A stretch of DNA of 64,000 bases from Plantago elongata (lineage: Eukaryota > Streptophyta > Magnoliopsida > Lamiales > Plantaginaceae): contig JAYMSP010000011.1 in the NCBI GenBank assembly GCA_036897095.1, positions 62,001 to 126,000 of the forward strand. The letters are read 5' to 3'. Below, piece after piece: positions 49,025 through 63,169 of the stretch. The notes under the pieces are model-generated. The model saw only the letters and a program-made list of their open reading frames with translations, was not told the origin of the DNA and did no database searches. The number at the start of each line of letters is the position of its first letter. The first letter of the stretch is position 1. A program made the translations under genes and the position numbers.

Positions 49025-52009
49025 GTGTCTGGAACGGTTGTTTTCTTCTTCATTTGATAATATGACATATTTTCTATTGGATCTAAAAAAAGATTATGAA
49101 TTTAATGAGTAAAAAATTCGATTTAAATATAATATAATATATAGTGGGAAAATGATAAAAGTCTAACTCAAATAGATAACCAAAACACACGGATTGTCAT
49201 TAATATATGGAGTTGTTTTTACCAACTTTATGCTCCTCGCTCAAATATTCTTATGGCTGACACTTGTCAATCAAACACCTCAAATGTTATTACACGCTCT
49301 CACACTAACTAGCTAAAAAAAAATTGTTTTGCTCCGTTCGAATCTACATGAATACAAACAATTTTATATTTATTTTTCATTTCAATGAACCTTTTAAATA
49401 TTGAAACCTTAATACGGAATATACTAATTTGATTGATATTTATGTAGTATATGAAATTTGCCAATCAATAAGTTTGGATATAACAACACGATTAAATATA
49501 GTGCCTAGTTGTTTGCTTTGACATTCGCTACGAACATCCAATCATCGCGAGTCAAAGAAGAATCTTTCAAGTCCAAACACATCTTGTCAATCGACCATTT
49601 CTCTGCACGTAGCTTCCCTTCAAATTTTGAAATCGCATTAAACATAAAAGAATTTAAATTGCATTAAAATGTACTCAAATAAGTTATTCACGAATGTTTA
49701 AGAAATGCATTTGAGGAAAATAAATTATTTTTTAAAAAGTAAATCAATCGACACATTACTAACGGTCCAAAGTAGTGCATCGACTTTTAATTCATTTTGC
49801 AATTTGTTAATCAAGTAAATGCGCATGCATGATGATAACACTAATAAAGTACTGGCGCGCATGCAAGCTGTATATACAGTACAATATATATGACACCTCT
49901 TGTTCCAATATAAACTAATTTCGATCTGATCAACATATATATATATAATAAGTATACGAAAGGAACAAGGACAATGCAAGCTTCTACACTTTTATTATAT
50001 GGATATTTTTAACGGAAAATGTTATTTGGCTCTCACAAATGGCAACTTTTATAAAAATTTTTTTTTTTCCAAAAGTTATTTTTATTAGACTTATAAGTCA
50101 CTGTCAAAATTTAAAATTGAAATTGCTTGAAATTACAAAATGTTTAATTTCCCCCAACAATTATACTCTTTAATTAAAATAATGTGCCAACTTATAATCT
50201 AGCATATATATCTTGTTATATATAAAATGTTAATATTGCTTTTTAAAGAAAATGATAAAGCTCCAACGTATTATCAACCAAAAGGACTTATTGATATCCA
50301 AGTCAACTTCTTCAACATTGTTATTAATTAATCAAATTGACTAAAATGTTAATTACTGTGGCAGGTGTATTTGATGTGACAAACTATATATTGATAATGA
50401 TAGTTAATAAAAATATTGATGATATTAAATATATAAAAAAAAGGTTAAAATAGATATATTTAAATAATGTTCATCTATTAATAAAATTAGTAGGCTATGT
50501 GTGTTTTTATTTACAATATAGTTCGTTTGTGAATAAATAGTTATTGTATTTTTATCTACGGATATTCGATTTTTATGTTTAAGCCAATCAAGTAAGCTCT
50601 GCGAACCAAATTAGCAATAAAACCATTTCCAAAGGCAAAATTATGAATATGGCAATCCCAAACCTCTATGCCAGCTCTAGTTTGTACTCTTGTATTCTCA
50701 TTCCCACTATTCTTTTATAAAATTAACAGTTTAATTTTTATAATATAAATTTTTTTAAGCGACTAAAATTTTATTAATAATAGATAAAGTGCACAAGTAA
50801 TACTCTCAACCGAATAATTACACATGAAAGCATAAAATATATCGTTCAAAACCAAAGAAAAAACAAGTCTGCACCACGACCACGAAGAAAATCAATACCA
50901 ATTACAACCATCAGAAATGACACAAAGTTCATATCTCAATACTAGGGGCTGCTCAAAACTCCAGGGAATACTCAATATGTATCACAAACAACTTATCTTC
51001 ATCATCAGAAAATGAATCTCAACCTCGTAACCAGTTTCATATCAGTATTATTATATGATTTTATTAAATGATCATTTGTTATTATCATTTAAGAGTAATT
51101 TGTAGTTAAAGTCGATTAAAATTGACCGATAAAAATTAAACTGTTAACTTTGTAAAAGAACGGAGGTTGTATTAATTATTGTGTCGTACCATGAGACTGT
51201 ACCATAAGACTAATGCACCGTCCACTAGCTCATCTCAATTCGCGAAGTTATCGACATCAGCTACGTACCATATGACCTCGTTACAATCTGTTTATCTATA
51301 GAATACCTATATGCATGAGGGAGTGTAAATGAATGGAAGTCGCCCTCTCCTTAATTAATCAATGATATGATTGAGAAAGCTTGTAAAAGATGCACTCCTC
51401 TGACCATGTATACCGACCATGCATGTAGTGAAAATTAATCAATACAAGTTGAAAATGTTATACAAATTAATATATATTGGGGGTAGAAGTTGAACTCTAG
51501 AGATCATGGTCAGATTGACTATCTATGTACAAATAATTAAATTTAGTATTAATTATTAATAATATTATTATTAATTACTAATTCATTGCTCAATTATTTT
51601 GAGTTGGTATTTCAGACCTATTAGTCCACCATGTTTAGTTGTAGTTGGTATTTCCGATTCCTTTTGTCGAGATATGGACAATATTTTCAGTTAATCTGAT
51701 TTTGTACATTTTTCTCATATTATTTTCTTCAATAATTCCCATTTTCATTTTTATAGAATACACTTTAGGCAAATGATACAAACCTCATGGTAAGAATCAA
51801 AAGATTAAAAAAGAAAAAGAAGAAGAAAAGTTCTCCAATTTACGTAAAAGGGTATTTCTGAAATGACCTAACGACTTAGCTAGTATCTTATATATCAAGT
51901 TATTTCACCTAGTTTGATTATACCAAGTGATCATAAATTCAAAAAGGTTAAGATAATTTTTTGATAAATTAGATAACTAATCATGTATCAGCAACAAAAG
52001 TACTTTGCA
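49025..52009. other. AT-rich spacer
   Basis: No gene supported. The patch at about 50750-51000 (minus strand) resembles the 3' tail region of another LINE, with a T-rich left edge, but without coding sequence. Weak evidence only. Confidence 0.4.
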
Positions 52010-52975
52010 TACTTCTCTTTTTTCTTTTTTTTTAAATAAACGTATATTACAATACTAAAACAATGTTTAAGTTACATCGTACACCATTAGCTGAATTGCA
52101 TGAGAGACTGAATCAGTAGCATCACTATGAAGCATAAACAAGCCACGAAGGGCACTCTGCTACGTAGCACCCTCTGAAACCGCTTCAGAACTAAAATGGA
52201 GCTCCAACAGACGACACCCGTACTTAGTTAGAAGATCAACAGACCGATTAAATTACCTATTTACAGACATCATACAATAGTCCTGCATATCTTGAAGTAA
52301 AGCAGCAATCTCCCTAAGTAGGAGTTGAGGGACCCTCCACAGGTGGATGAGTTCCGGACCCTCTTGCATGATCTTGAAAACAATATGGAAGACAACTTGT
52401 GAGTCCATTTGTAAAATTAAACGATAAAAGTTTAACGACGTAACTAAAAGTAATCGTTCTCTAAAAGTGACAAACTTCGCCACATTAATCTTAGTATTCC
52501 CTAACCAACCGGCCTTAGTAGGCAGTAGCAATAACTGAACCTTGACCATCTTGGATAAGACACCCAAAACCTGCAACATTTGTTTATATGAAAAAACCAC
52601 CATCCGAATTAATAGCGATGAAACCATCAATGGGCGGGGTCCACATACAAACCACCGTAAAAGGTCGTCGAAGACGAAGATAAAAGACCACCTCAAGTTC
52701 CTTAAGAGCATAAAGGATAAGAAGAATAATTCGGCGAAGTTGGATACTTTCGTTACAAAATATAAAACGATTAAGAGCCTGCCAAATATGCCATAACGTA
52801 ACTGCTAACCGCACCATATTCGGGTGATTTAAAGTAAAGGAAAAACGGATCGTCGAAAGATGCGGAATATCGTTGCCAACGAGGTGATGAGAAAAGAAAA
52901 CACGACGAATAACCTCAAACCCCGAACAAGAAAACATAAGGTGGTTAAAAGTTCGGTATAGCATGCACTTTTTTG
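52010..52975 (-). mobile_element. 5'-truncated LINE, ORF2 C-terminus
   Basis: On the minus strand, from 52975: a zinc-binding RT-associated stretch (HLMFSCSGFEVIRR...LWHIWQALNRFIF) is followed by the start of an RNase H domain (WTPPIDGFIAINSDGGF). In another frame the later RNase H part follows (about 52253-52550). A-rich sequence ends the copy at about 52015-52032. The upstream RT and endonuclease are missing. At least two frame changes or stops lie in the coding part, so it is dead. Target duplications were not identified. Confidence 0.75.
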
Positions 52976-53281
52976 GTACATAATTATGCTAGAAATTGGT
53001 ACAATTATTTTATTTCTTCATGTTTACATAACAATAATATAAAATCCTCTCTTTTTAGTAGTTCTTTTTCTTCAGATTTATGTGTTCTAGGCCGTTTATA
53101 ATCTAATTAACTGGCTCACATATATACGAACCTAATCAAACTTCGCAGTATCAAACTACTAAATGAGGATATATAATATGCCTAGTGTGATTGAAGTTCT
53201 CAAGAATTTAAAACTTTGTTTAAAGGGTTAAAGCCTACTTGTAACACTTGAACAAATAAAAGATAGTAAAATCAACATTTT

Positions 53282-53531
53282 TGCATGCATATGCATGAAT
53301 GGTTGGTAAGGCGTAGGGATCAATATCCAAGAGCCAATTAACAATTATTGATTCTTTGCAGAGATAATTTTTATAATCAAATTTATTGTGATGCTTATTG
53401 ACCAATGTTATCATAATTAATGGCCCAACCACAAATGACAAATCTATCACAATGCGCAATTGTAAATGTTAAAAAAGAATACTTGTGTTTTGTGACGATT
53501 AGTCTAAATGCCAATTTCCTACACTATATAA
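53282..53531 (+). promoter_or_regulatory. Peroxidase 2 promoter with RY-like motif and TATA box
   Basis: The block tgcatgcatatgcatgaatg (53282-53301) holds CATGCA RY-type words. The word gatcaatatccaagagcc follows at about 53318. A TATA box (tatataa, 53525-53531) lies about 80 bases before the ATG. All three recur in the same order before peroxidase 3. That they are functional elements is inferred from this retention. Confidence 0.6.
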
Positions 53532-53604
53532 AGGGGCTCCATCACCCTCTTAAACACACACAATCCACATACATCAATATACCTTGCTTAGTAAAGTTCA
53601 AAAA

Positions 53605-54869
<1,265 letters not shown>

Positions 54870-55065
54870 CTAGTATTTTTCATTGTTTGAAATTCTGTAT
54901 ATTTTGTATTCTTGTTTCGTATGGTATAATTTCATTCCTTCAGATTTGTCTGCATGTAATAAAAAGCAAGCGTTTGTCACTCAAAGTTTTATCATGTAGT
55001 AGCAATTATTCTTTTCTACCATGGTCCATGGAATATGAATGGAACCATTTGATATTTAAAAAATT

Positions 55066-57904
55066 ACTTATGTAGTTATTAGAATCCAAACTCAATTTGT
55101 TAAACTTGATTAATTTGATGGGAGTAGGACGAATTTGCCTTCCACTAAGTATCCCGAGCCACCAACTTCACAGATAAAACACAATTACATAAAACTTACA
55201 TAAAATTTTACAAATTTATAAAAAAAAATATTATTATTTAAAACATTATCCATTTATAATGGTTCAGTATTCTTCTCCAGGGCGGATGTATAATTAGGTT
55301 AGGTGTGTCTGCAGCCACATCCGATCCCGCACTTTTCATTGTATATATGATATTTTTCGTTATATAATTCAATTTAAATTTTAAATTTTATTATACATAC
55401 TACTAAATTTTTTCATTTATATATTATATTTAAACATTTAATTTGTAAAAGGTTAGATTTATGATGATAATGTATAATATTTTTGGGTATAAATAGTGTA
55501 AATTTTCAATTAAAATTTTACTGTTTTAGTTTAATCACACGTTAATTTGATTCCTGATTCGACCGTGTTCCTCTCATCAACATGAGGCAGTAATATGGCC
55601 TGCCGAATTAGCAAATTTATACGTAGTAGGTTTTGGTCATGGGACTGAAAAGATGTGAACGGGAAAGTTTCAATAAATATCAAAAATGACTTCCTTATTT
55701 TATCTAAGTGGCTGCATTGCTTGCACTCTGTGTGCAGCGTCGATTAATATAAAGAATATGCATTGCGTCTACTCGCCTTCCACTTGCATATTTTTGTGAA
55801 CATGTTGGTGAATAGGTGATCATAAGTCATCCATTCTACGAGCTTCATGCACCATCTAGGATGAAAGGTGGAGATTGTTGTGGTATTGGTTAGGGCCCTT
55901 TAACAAAATAAGTTGAAAATTGAAAATGTAAAATTAACTGGTTTGATCATGTAGTTTTTTTTCTCAACAAGCTAATTTGATTAGCTTTTCAAACCAGCTA
56001 GCTTTTCAGCTTATTTGTTTAAAAGTTGCGTGTTCACGTAACGAGTTTTTTGTAAAAATTATATTCATTGAACTGAAAAGTTAACTGAAATCTAGTGGTA
56101 ATATGACTTATGTGTGTTGGCCCAGTAATTATATATGCCCCAAGCCCAATTGCTTAACCTAAAGCCCATGACACCTTAATCCTATTTTATGGTTGTTCGT
56201 GCTTATTGTCGTGAGTAGGGCTAAAATTCATAAGGCTGAATCGACCTGAAAAATTGGTTTTCTGGCCGACCCTAAACTTATTCAGTACGGTTCTCAGTTC
56301 TTGAAATTTGAAACTTCCAATTTTCAGTCCTGCTCGGACCAAACAAAACTGAATTGTGTGCATAACCTTTATTAAACTCACACGGTCACGCCTCACATCT
56401 CAAACACATGTCCATCTCTCTCCGGCCTCCCTCCACCTCCGCCACATTCTTCAGTGAGCCTCTCTCCGACCAAGCTGAGACTCCATCATCTCCACCACAA
56501 TCGACCTCCACCTCTGCCCACTTTCAATTTCGAGCATATTTGATATAGTATTGTTACGCTTCTTCCTTTTGTAACAAGAACGTGCAAATTTAATATCGAA
56601 TGAATTCGATTAGATATACTTTCTGCAGGTCTCGATATAAGATTTAATTTAAAAGTGTATGAAATAGGATATGGTAATAAAGTGAAAAATAAATGTATAA
56701 AGTATGAAATGTAATGTATAATCGAATTTTTTTATTTCAATAATGAGTAAATTAAATTAAAATTGAATAAAATGAAATGCGATGTGATACAAGGTATCAT
56801 AAAGCAAGCTGAAAAAGAGATGGACCCGTAAAGAAATTTTAAAGGAGCTGGAGTGTGCTGTGCGTAGGCGTTGGCGCATGTGTAGACAAAGAGAATCCGA
56901 CGTGTATGAGACAGACGCGGTGGAGTGGTCAAATTTTGAGCTCGGTGGGGTCAACAGAAAAGGTTCGGCGTGTGGCAGGCAGGTACCATTTAGGTAATAT
57001 TTTTTTCTATTTTCGAGATATCGTATGGAAATACTCCAGTTTCTTCAGCAGATTCGAATATTAAAGTTAAATAAAAGTTACTATCTCGCTAAAGCTGAAA
57101 CAACTTTTAATTTTCACGTACCAACAAATTGAAATAAATTTTTTATTTATAAAAATAATCTAAAAAAATAAATTATTTTCAATCATACATTATTGAGTCG
57201 GCATGTACTTTTATACCTCAAACTCATTCCTAAACATATGTTACATATTTTTCTTAAAAATTATAAATTTGAGATATGTTTCATTTTAAATGAGACGGAG
57301 GGAATAATAAACATGAAAGATCATAATAAAGCAAGGTAATGACATTTAATAAAGTATGAAATATAATGAATAAATTAAAAAATAATACATACTACTATTC
57401 GGTATTGTAATATTCTTTATGATTGTTGGCCTTTTAGTTTTGGTTTAGAACTTTACATGATATTTTACTAATCCACGTTATTTCTTTCAATTTTCTTCGA
57501 ACAACAAAATCATCAACAACTTCATAATTTTTTTGTCAAATAGTATATATTTGTGTACTTACCATGTAAGAATAATTGAGTGGACCCACATATTTCTTTT
57601 TTTCATCTTATTAGTTCATTTGTTTATTTTTTAATCTTTAAATTTTATTTTCTCTAATTTAAAACGTCCATAACTTAAAATAAAAAAATGATAAAAATAA
57701 ATACAAATTACCAACGACTATATTTTTTCGAAATATATAAATAGAGACCACTCTTGACTATGTTGAATTATTTTTTCGAGATCTATAAAAATCACTAACG
57801 ACTTTATTTCGACCTTAATAAATTGTAAGACGAGTTTTAAAAGTATAATGTTATTATATTGGGTCAATAATTAAACTAGCAACATGATATGATAATCAGA
57901 TAGG
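55066..57904. other. Spacer with MITE-like and low-complexity patches
   Basis: No gene supported. The stretch 55892-56030 has ends resembling an inverted repeat (gggccctttaacaaaataag and, reversed, cttttaaacaaataagctga), a possible MITE. A Stowaway-like right end (gagacggagggaataa) lies at about 57290. The patch 56815-56990 is unusually G-rich without a recognised function. Confidence 0.45.
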
Positions 57905-58330
57905 GTAACAAGGTTGGACATCAGACACATATATCGAGTAATGGGACAATTACCGGGCATTACTTACGGATACCGGACATCAAATACAGGTATCGTGCAT
58001 TGGATACGGGTGACGGGCATCAGGTACGGATATCGGGCAATGGGTACGGTTATCAGACATTGCTTATGGATACCGAACATCAAACACGGGTGACGGGCAT
58101 AGGATACGGATACCGGATATCGAACACGAGTATCGAGCATCGGATTCGAATATCGAACTTGACATCGGACACATATACCGGGCAATAGTTACTGTTATCG
58201 GACATTGCTTACGGATACCGGACATCAAACACGGGTACCGTGCATCGGATACAGAGAACGAGCATCGAATACCAATACCGAACATCGAACACCAGTATTG
58301 AGCATCGAATTCGAGTTCCAGGTATTTTTT
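57905..58330. repeat. Minisatellite with ~18-bp period
   Basis: About 23 degenerate units built on the theme ggatacgggtaccgggcatc. There are higher-order repeats: a ~45-base word (from gttatc-gacattgctta) recurs at about 58048 and 58193, and related forms begin near 57944. Because the period is a multiple of three, long open frames run on both strands; they look like by-products, not genes. Confidence 0.9.
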
Positions 58331-58530
58331 TTAAATATAAATGATCATTTTTACATATTCAATATATCTATAAGAGTGTTTAAAAGTTAAAATTTGTAAT
58401 ATTGTATTTTTAGAATTGTTTGACAATTTATTAAGATTAGAATAAAGATGTTAGTGATTTTTATACATATCAAAATAATAATTCAAAATAATAATTCAAA
58501 CAACTGCAACAAAGCAAGTCGTTCTATGAC

Positions 58531-58995
58531 TTACTCCATACCACCTATCTCAAGACGCCTAGCTCTTTTCCAAAGCTCTAATTGGTTTCTTGGCGTAATA
58601 TCAACAAGAGCTGTTCCATCCTCCAATACACTGTTATCCCATGACTCCTTCACGAAACGGAAGCGACTTGCTCTCTTGAACATTGTCCATTGTGGACGTC
58701 GAGAAAGTTGATCCCATATCAATCGAAGAGCACGATCTTTATTTTCCGACCACCGCCTTGGTCCTACGGGCCTATCATCTTCATCTGATGAGGATGAGAA
58801 GTTGATCGGCTAAGAGGATGTCATTGAGAAGATGAAGGTGTGTTTCAAGAGGAAAAAGTTGTGGTGGATATAGTAGATAAAGGTATGTTTTTATAGATCC
58901 TCAATTTATCTGTTGTGGAAATATAGCCGTTATTTTATCTGTTTCATCAAAATATGACTGTTATTTTATCTATTTCGAAAAAATATAGTCGTTAT
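58531..58995 (-). mobile_element. DNA-transposon-like accessory ORF remnant (PIF/Harbinger type?)
   Basis: The minus-strand frame from about 58824 reads MTSS, a stop, then SSSSDEDDRPVGPRR and WDQLSRRPQWTMFKRASRFR, ending in LEIGGME at 58531. The acidic-Ser run followed by RPVG is common in plant proteins linked to Harbinger-type elements. Upstream on that strand are three 31-bp-spaced copies of an atatagccgttatttt-like word (58921, 58952, 58983), also usual next to such ORFs. Transposase and clear terminal repeats are not seen. Family assignment is uncertain. Confidence 0.4.
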
Positions 58996-59069
58996 TCAAT
59001 TTTTAAAATAAAAAAAATAAAAAAAAGGGAAAACTGTAGCAATCGTTTTCAAATCGGTCGTCACAGTAT

Positions 59070-59126
59070 AAAGATCGGTCGTGGCACATGCGATCGCGGA
59101 GCAACTGCAGGCCATGACCGATCTTT
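59070..59126. other. Strong 16-bp inverted repeat (hairpin)
   Basis: Left arm aaagatcggtcgtggc (59070-59085) and right arm gccatgaccgatcttt (59111-59126) pair fully if one G-T wobble is allowed. The loop is 25 bases and contains cgatcg. The patch is GC-rich inside AT-rich DNA. Confidence 0.8.
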
Positions 59127-60049
59127 GAAGCCGCCGTAGCGGACGGTCTAAAGAGTGGGTGCCTAAGTTTTAAATTTGGTATGTACTAGGGAAAATAGTT
59201 AGGGCTGGGACTTAGGGTTCAGCCGCGTACGCGGTTGTGGCTCCACCCTGGCCTAACAATCTATAGCTACATTCTAAATTGCTAGCTACTTGTTCTGAAC
59301 ATATGATTGAAGGCAAAGTTTTAAATTTAACATTTTTTGTGTTGACAATCTTGACCACAACTTAAACCAGTTGTATTATTTAATTAATTCGAAAAAGTAT
59401 ATAGGTTAAAGGGGGTGTTGCAAAATATAGCTGGTACATTGTGTATTTAATGAAAACTGTGGGCGCTTATGACTACTTTTAATCTTTTATCTTTGGACGT
59501 AATGATCTTGGAAGATTGGGGGATAGTGATGCGATCATGCTTTGATTGGGAGGTCCTTTTTCTTTTTTTTTTAGTAGTCCAAAAGTATACCATTTTGTTC
59601 CATTTGGTTGAGGACATAGCATTGTAGCAATTTTAAAGAAAGAAATCTTCAGTAAAATTTTATATATTTATAAATTTTATTCGACCTATAAATTTTTATA
59701 TTATTATAAAAGGAAAGCTATATGCCACATCCAACGAACAATAAAATTACGCGTCAATTTTAATATATAAAGTTATCCGGAACAGAGAGAGTAGTTTATT
59801 TTCGCATGTAATTAATTTCACATGTAATTTTTTTTATAGCAAAATGCAAATGTTTATTAAATGTTCTAATTAATAATATAAATATTTATTAAAAATATAG
59901 ATCTAAAACCTGCATCCACATTAGTAATCTAGAGAATTTGTATAGAGTATAGACTAAATGATATAACTAATATCAACTTATAATTTTTTTTATGCATGGA
60001 GTATTGATTTTTCTTGTTGACTCGCAACGTGTTTTACTCAACAACTGTT
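59127..60049. other. AT-rich spacer
   Basis: No gene supported. A Stowaway-like end (gaacagagagagtagt) lies at about 59780. Confidence 0.45.
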
Positions 60050-60212
60050 CTGTTCACATATATTATATAATCCTAACCTAGTTCAAACTTAGCAGTATCA
60101 AATTAACTACTAAATGAGGATATATACTATGGGTGGTGGTGATTGATGTTCTCCATAATTTAAAGCCTACTTGTAACACTTTGAACACTTAAAAAATAAT
60201 GGGAATTACGTA

Positions 60213-60926
60213 TGTGCATGCATATGCATGAATGGTTGGTATTTGGTAATGCTGCCACTAGGGATCAATATCCAAGAGCCAATTAATAATTATTTATTCT
60301 TGCACGGTTAATTTTATAATTAAATTTACACGTACCGAGTCCAAGAAGACAATCTCTATTCATATATTTAAATAATTTATGCTATCGATAAATCACATAT
60401 ATTATTATTAATTAAACGTTTATGTAGTTAATAAAATAAGTGTTATTGTAATATGAAAAATACTAATATTAAAATATAAATATTTAACATGGGTGATTTT
60501 ATTAATAATATAGAGCCGTCTCTGAATAAATTATCTAAAGATCGTCTTTCTGGAGACTTGCTTTTAAATTTATATATTGTAATACTTATTGATTGTTATA
60601 ATCCAACCATTAATTGATTAAAATCCGAATTTATATGAATATTCGTGGTACTAATTAATTATTTATTCTATCGCAATTAAAAACTTTCAAGAGTAAAATT
60701 TTCACCTTACAAATTAATTATTAAATATTTTTATTTCTTACGTTTTCACTACTTTATTTTTCTCAATCATATTCAACTACTAGAATTAACATAATATCCA
60801 ACATAAACACATTTATTATTGACTCTCTATAAATCTAGATAAGTAACTATCTGGAAGTTACTAAATGACATGAGAGAGTAATTGTTATATGTGAAAATTA
60901 GTGTTAATTTCAAACACTATATAAAG
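60213..60926 (+). promoter_or_regulatory. Peroxidase 3 promoter with RY-like motif and TATA box
   Basis: Shares tgcatgcatatgcatgaatg (from about 60215) and gatcaatatccaagagcc (about 60263) with peroxidase 2. The TATA box (tatataaa, 60919-60926) and the following gctccatca and ctcttaaaca words are shared too. Extra sequence separates the distal block from the TATA box here. Confidence 0.6.
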
Positions 60927-61005
60927 GGCTCCATCACACTCTTAAACAAAGACAAATACACATAAAGCAATATAGCTTACTAAGAAAAATTAAGTTGTTC
61001 ACAAA

Positions 61006-62245
<1,240 letters not shown>

Positions 62246-62455
62246 ATCTGAAATCAATTCTATATGTTTTGTATTGTATTGTTTTGTTTTGTCATGGTAT
62301 AGTTTCATTCCTTCAAATTTGTCTGCGTGTAATAATAATCGAGCGTTTGTTTAACGTATTCGATAGACTGTATGATTTGTCGCTTAAGTTTATCATGTAC
62401 TTATTCTTTTGTAATATGGTCCATGGATTGTGAATAAACCCTTTGATATTTCAGA

Positions 62456-63169
62456 AAATATTTTAGCATCCGAGCTCAAGTGGTTTAGTTGATTAAAATT
62501 ACGTCCCAAACCGTGTGTCTATCTTATCTAAAGATGCACTATGTAGTCAAGAAAATTATTCCTATTATTAATCCAAACAGTTACATAAACTCTCATGAGA
62601 GGCGATATTTTTTTTCTTATTTACATATTATTCATATTATAAGAATGTTTAGATGTTGAAATTAATGAAATTATATTTCTTTTAAATCGTTTTATAATTT
62701 ATTAAAAGTTAAAATTAAAAAAAATATTTTTTTTATTTTGCTAAAAACGTATTTAATATATTATAATAGTGTTTAGAAGTCGAAATTAATAAAATTGAAT
62801 TATTAGAGGTTGTTTTACAATTTTAAGTTTAATTGAGAGAAAAAATGTGTTCGAGATGAAATGATCTAAAAATAATCGAGAGTGGTTTCTATTCGTAAAT
62901 CTCGAATAGACGAATTCGTTGGTAATTTTTATATATTTTTTACATTTATATTTTTTAAGTTTTTGAGTTTGAAATTAGACAAAATATGAAAAAGTAAAAA
63001 GGAAAATCCATGTGACACAAGTGCTGCCACGCCGTGTGAACCGATGCTGCGTTGTAAGGCACGGCGTCTCGCCCCCGTTAGGGGCAGTCTTAGTTTGTAT
63101 TTCTTTTCAACACTGCGCATGAGTGATACCGGTCAGTTAAAAATAGATGACATATCATACTTCTTTGTT
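62456..63169. other. Spacer with two GC-rich hairpins
   Basis: Mostly AT-rich, no gene. At 63029-63067 acgccgtg and cacggcgt form a perfect 8-bp inverted repeat with a 23-base loop. Directly after, gcccc-cgtta-ggggc (63071-63085) forms a second one. Confidence 0.6.

Noticed and set aside
57964-58285. Apparent repeat proteins on both strands
   Set aside because: Explained by the 18-bp minisatellite, whose period keeps frames open without selection.
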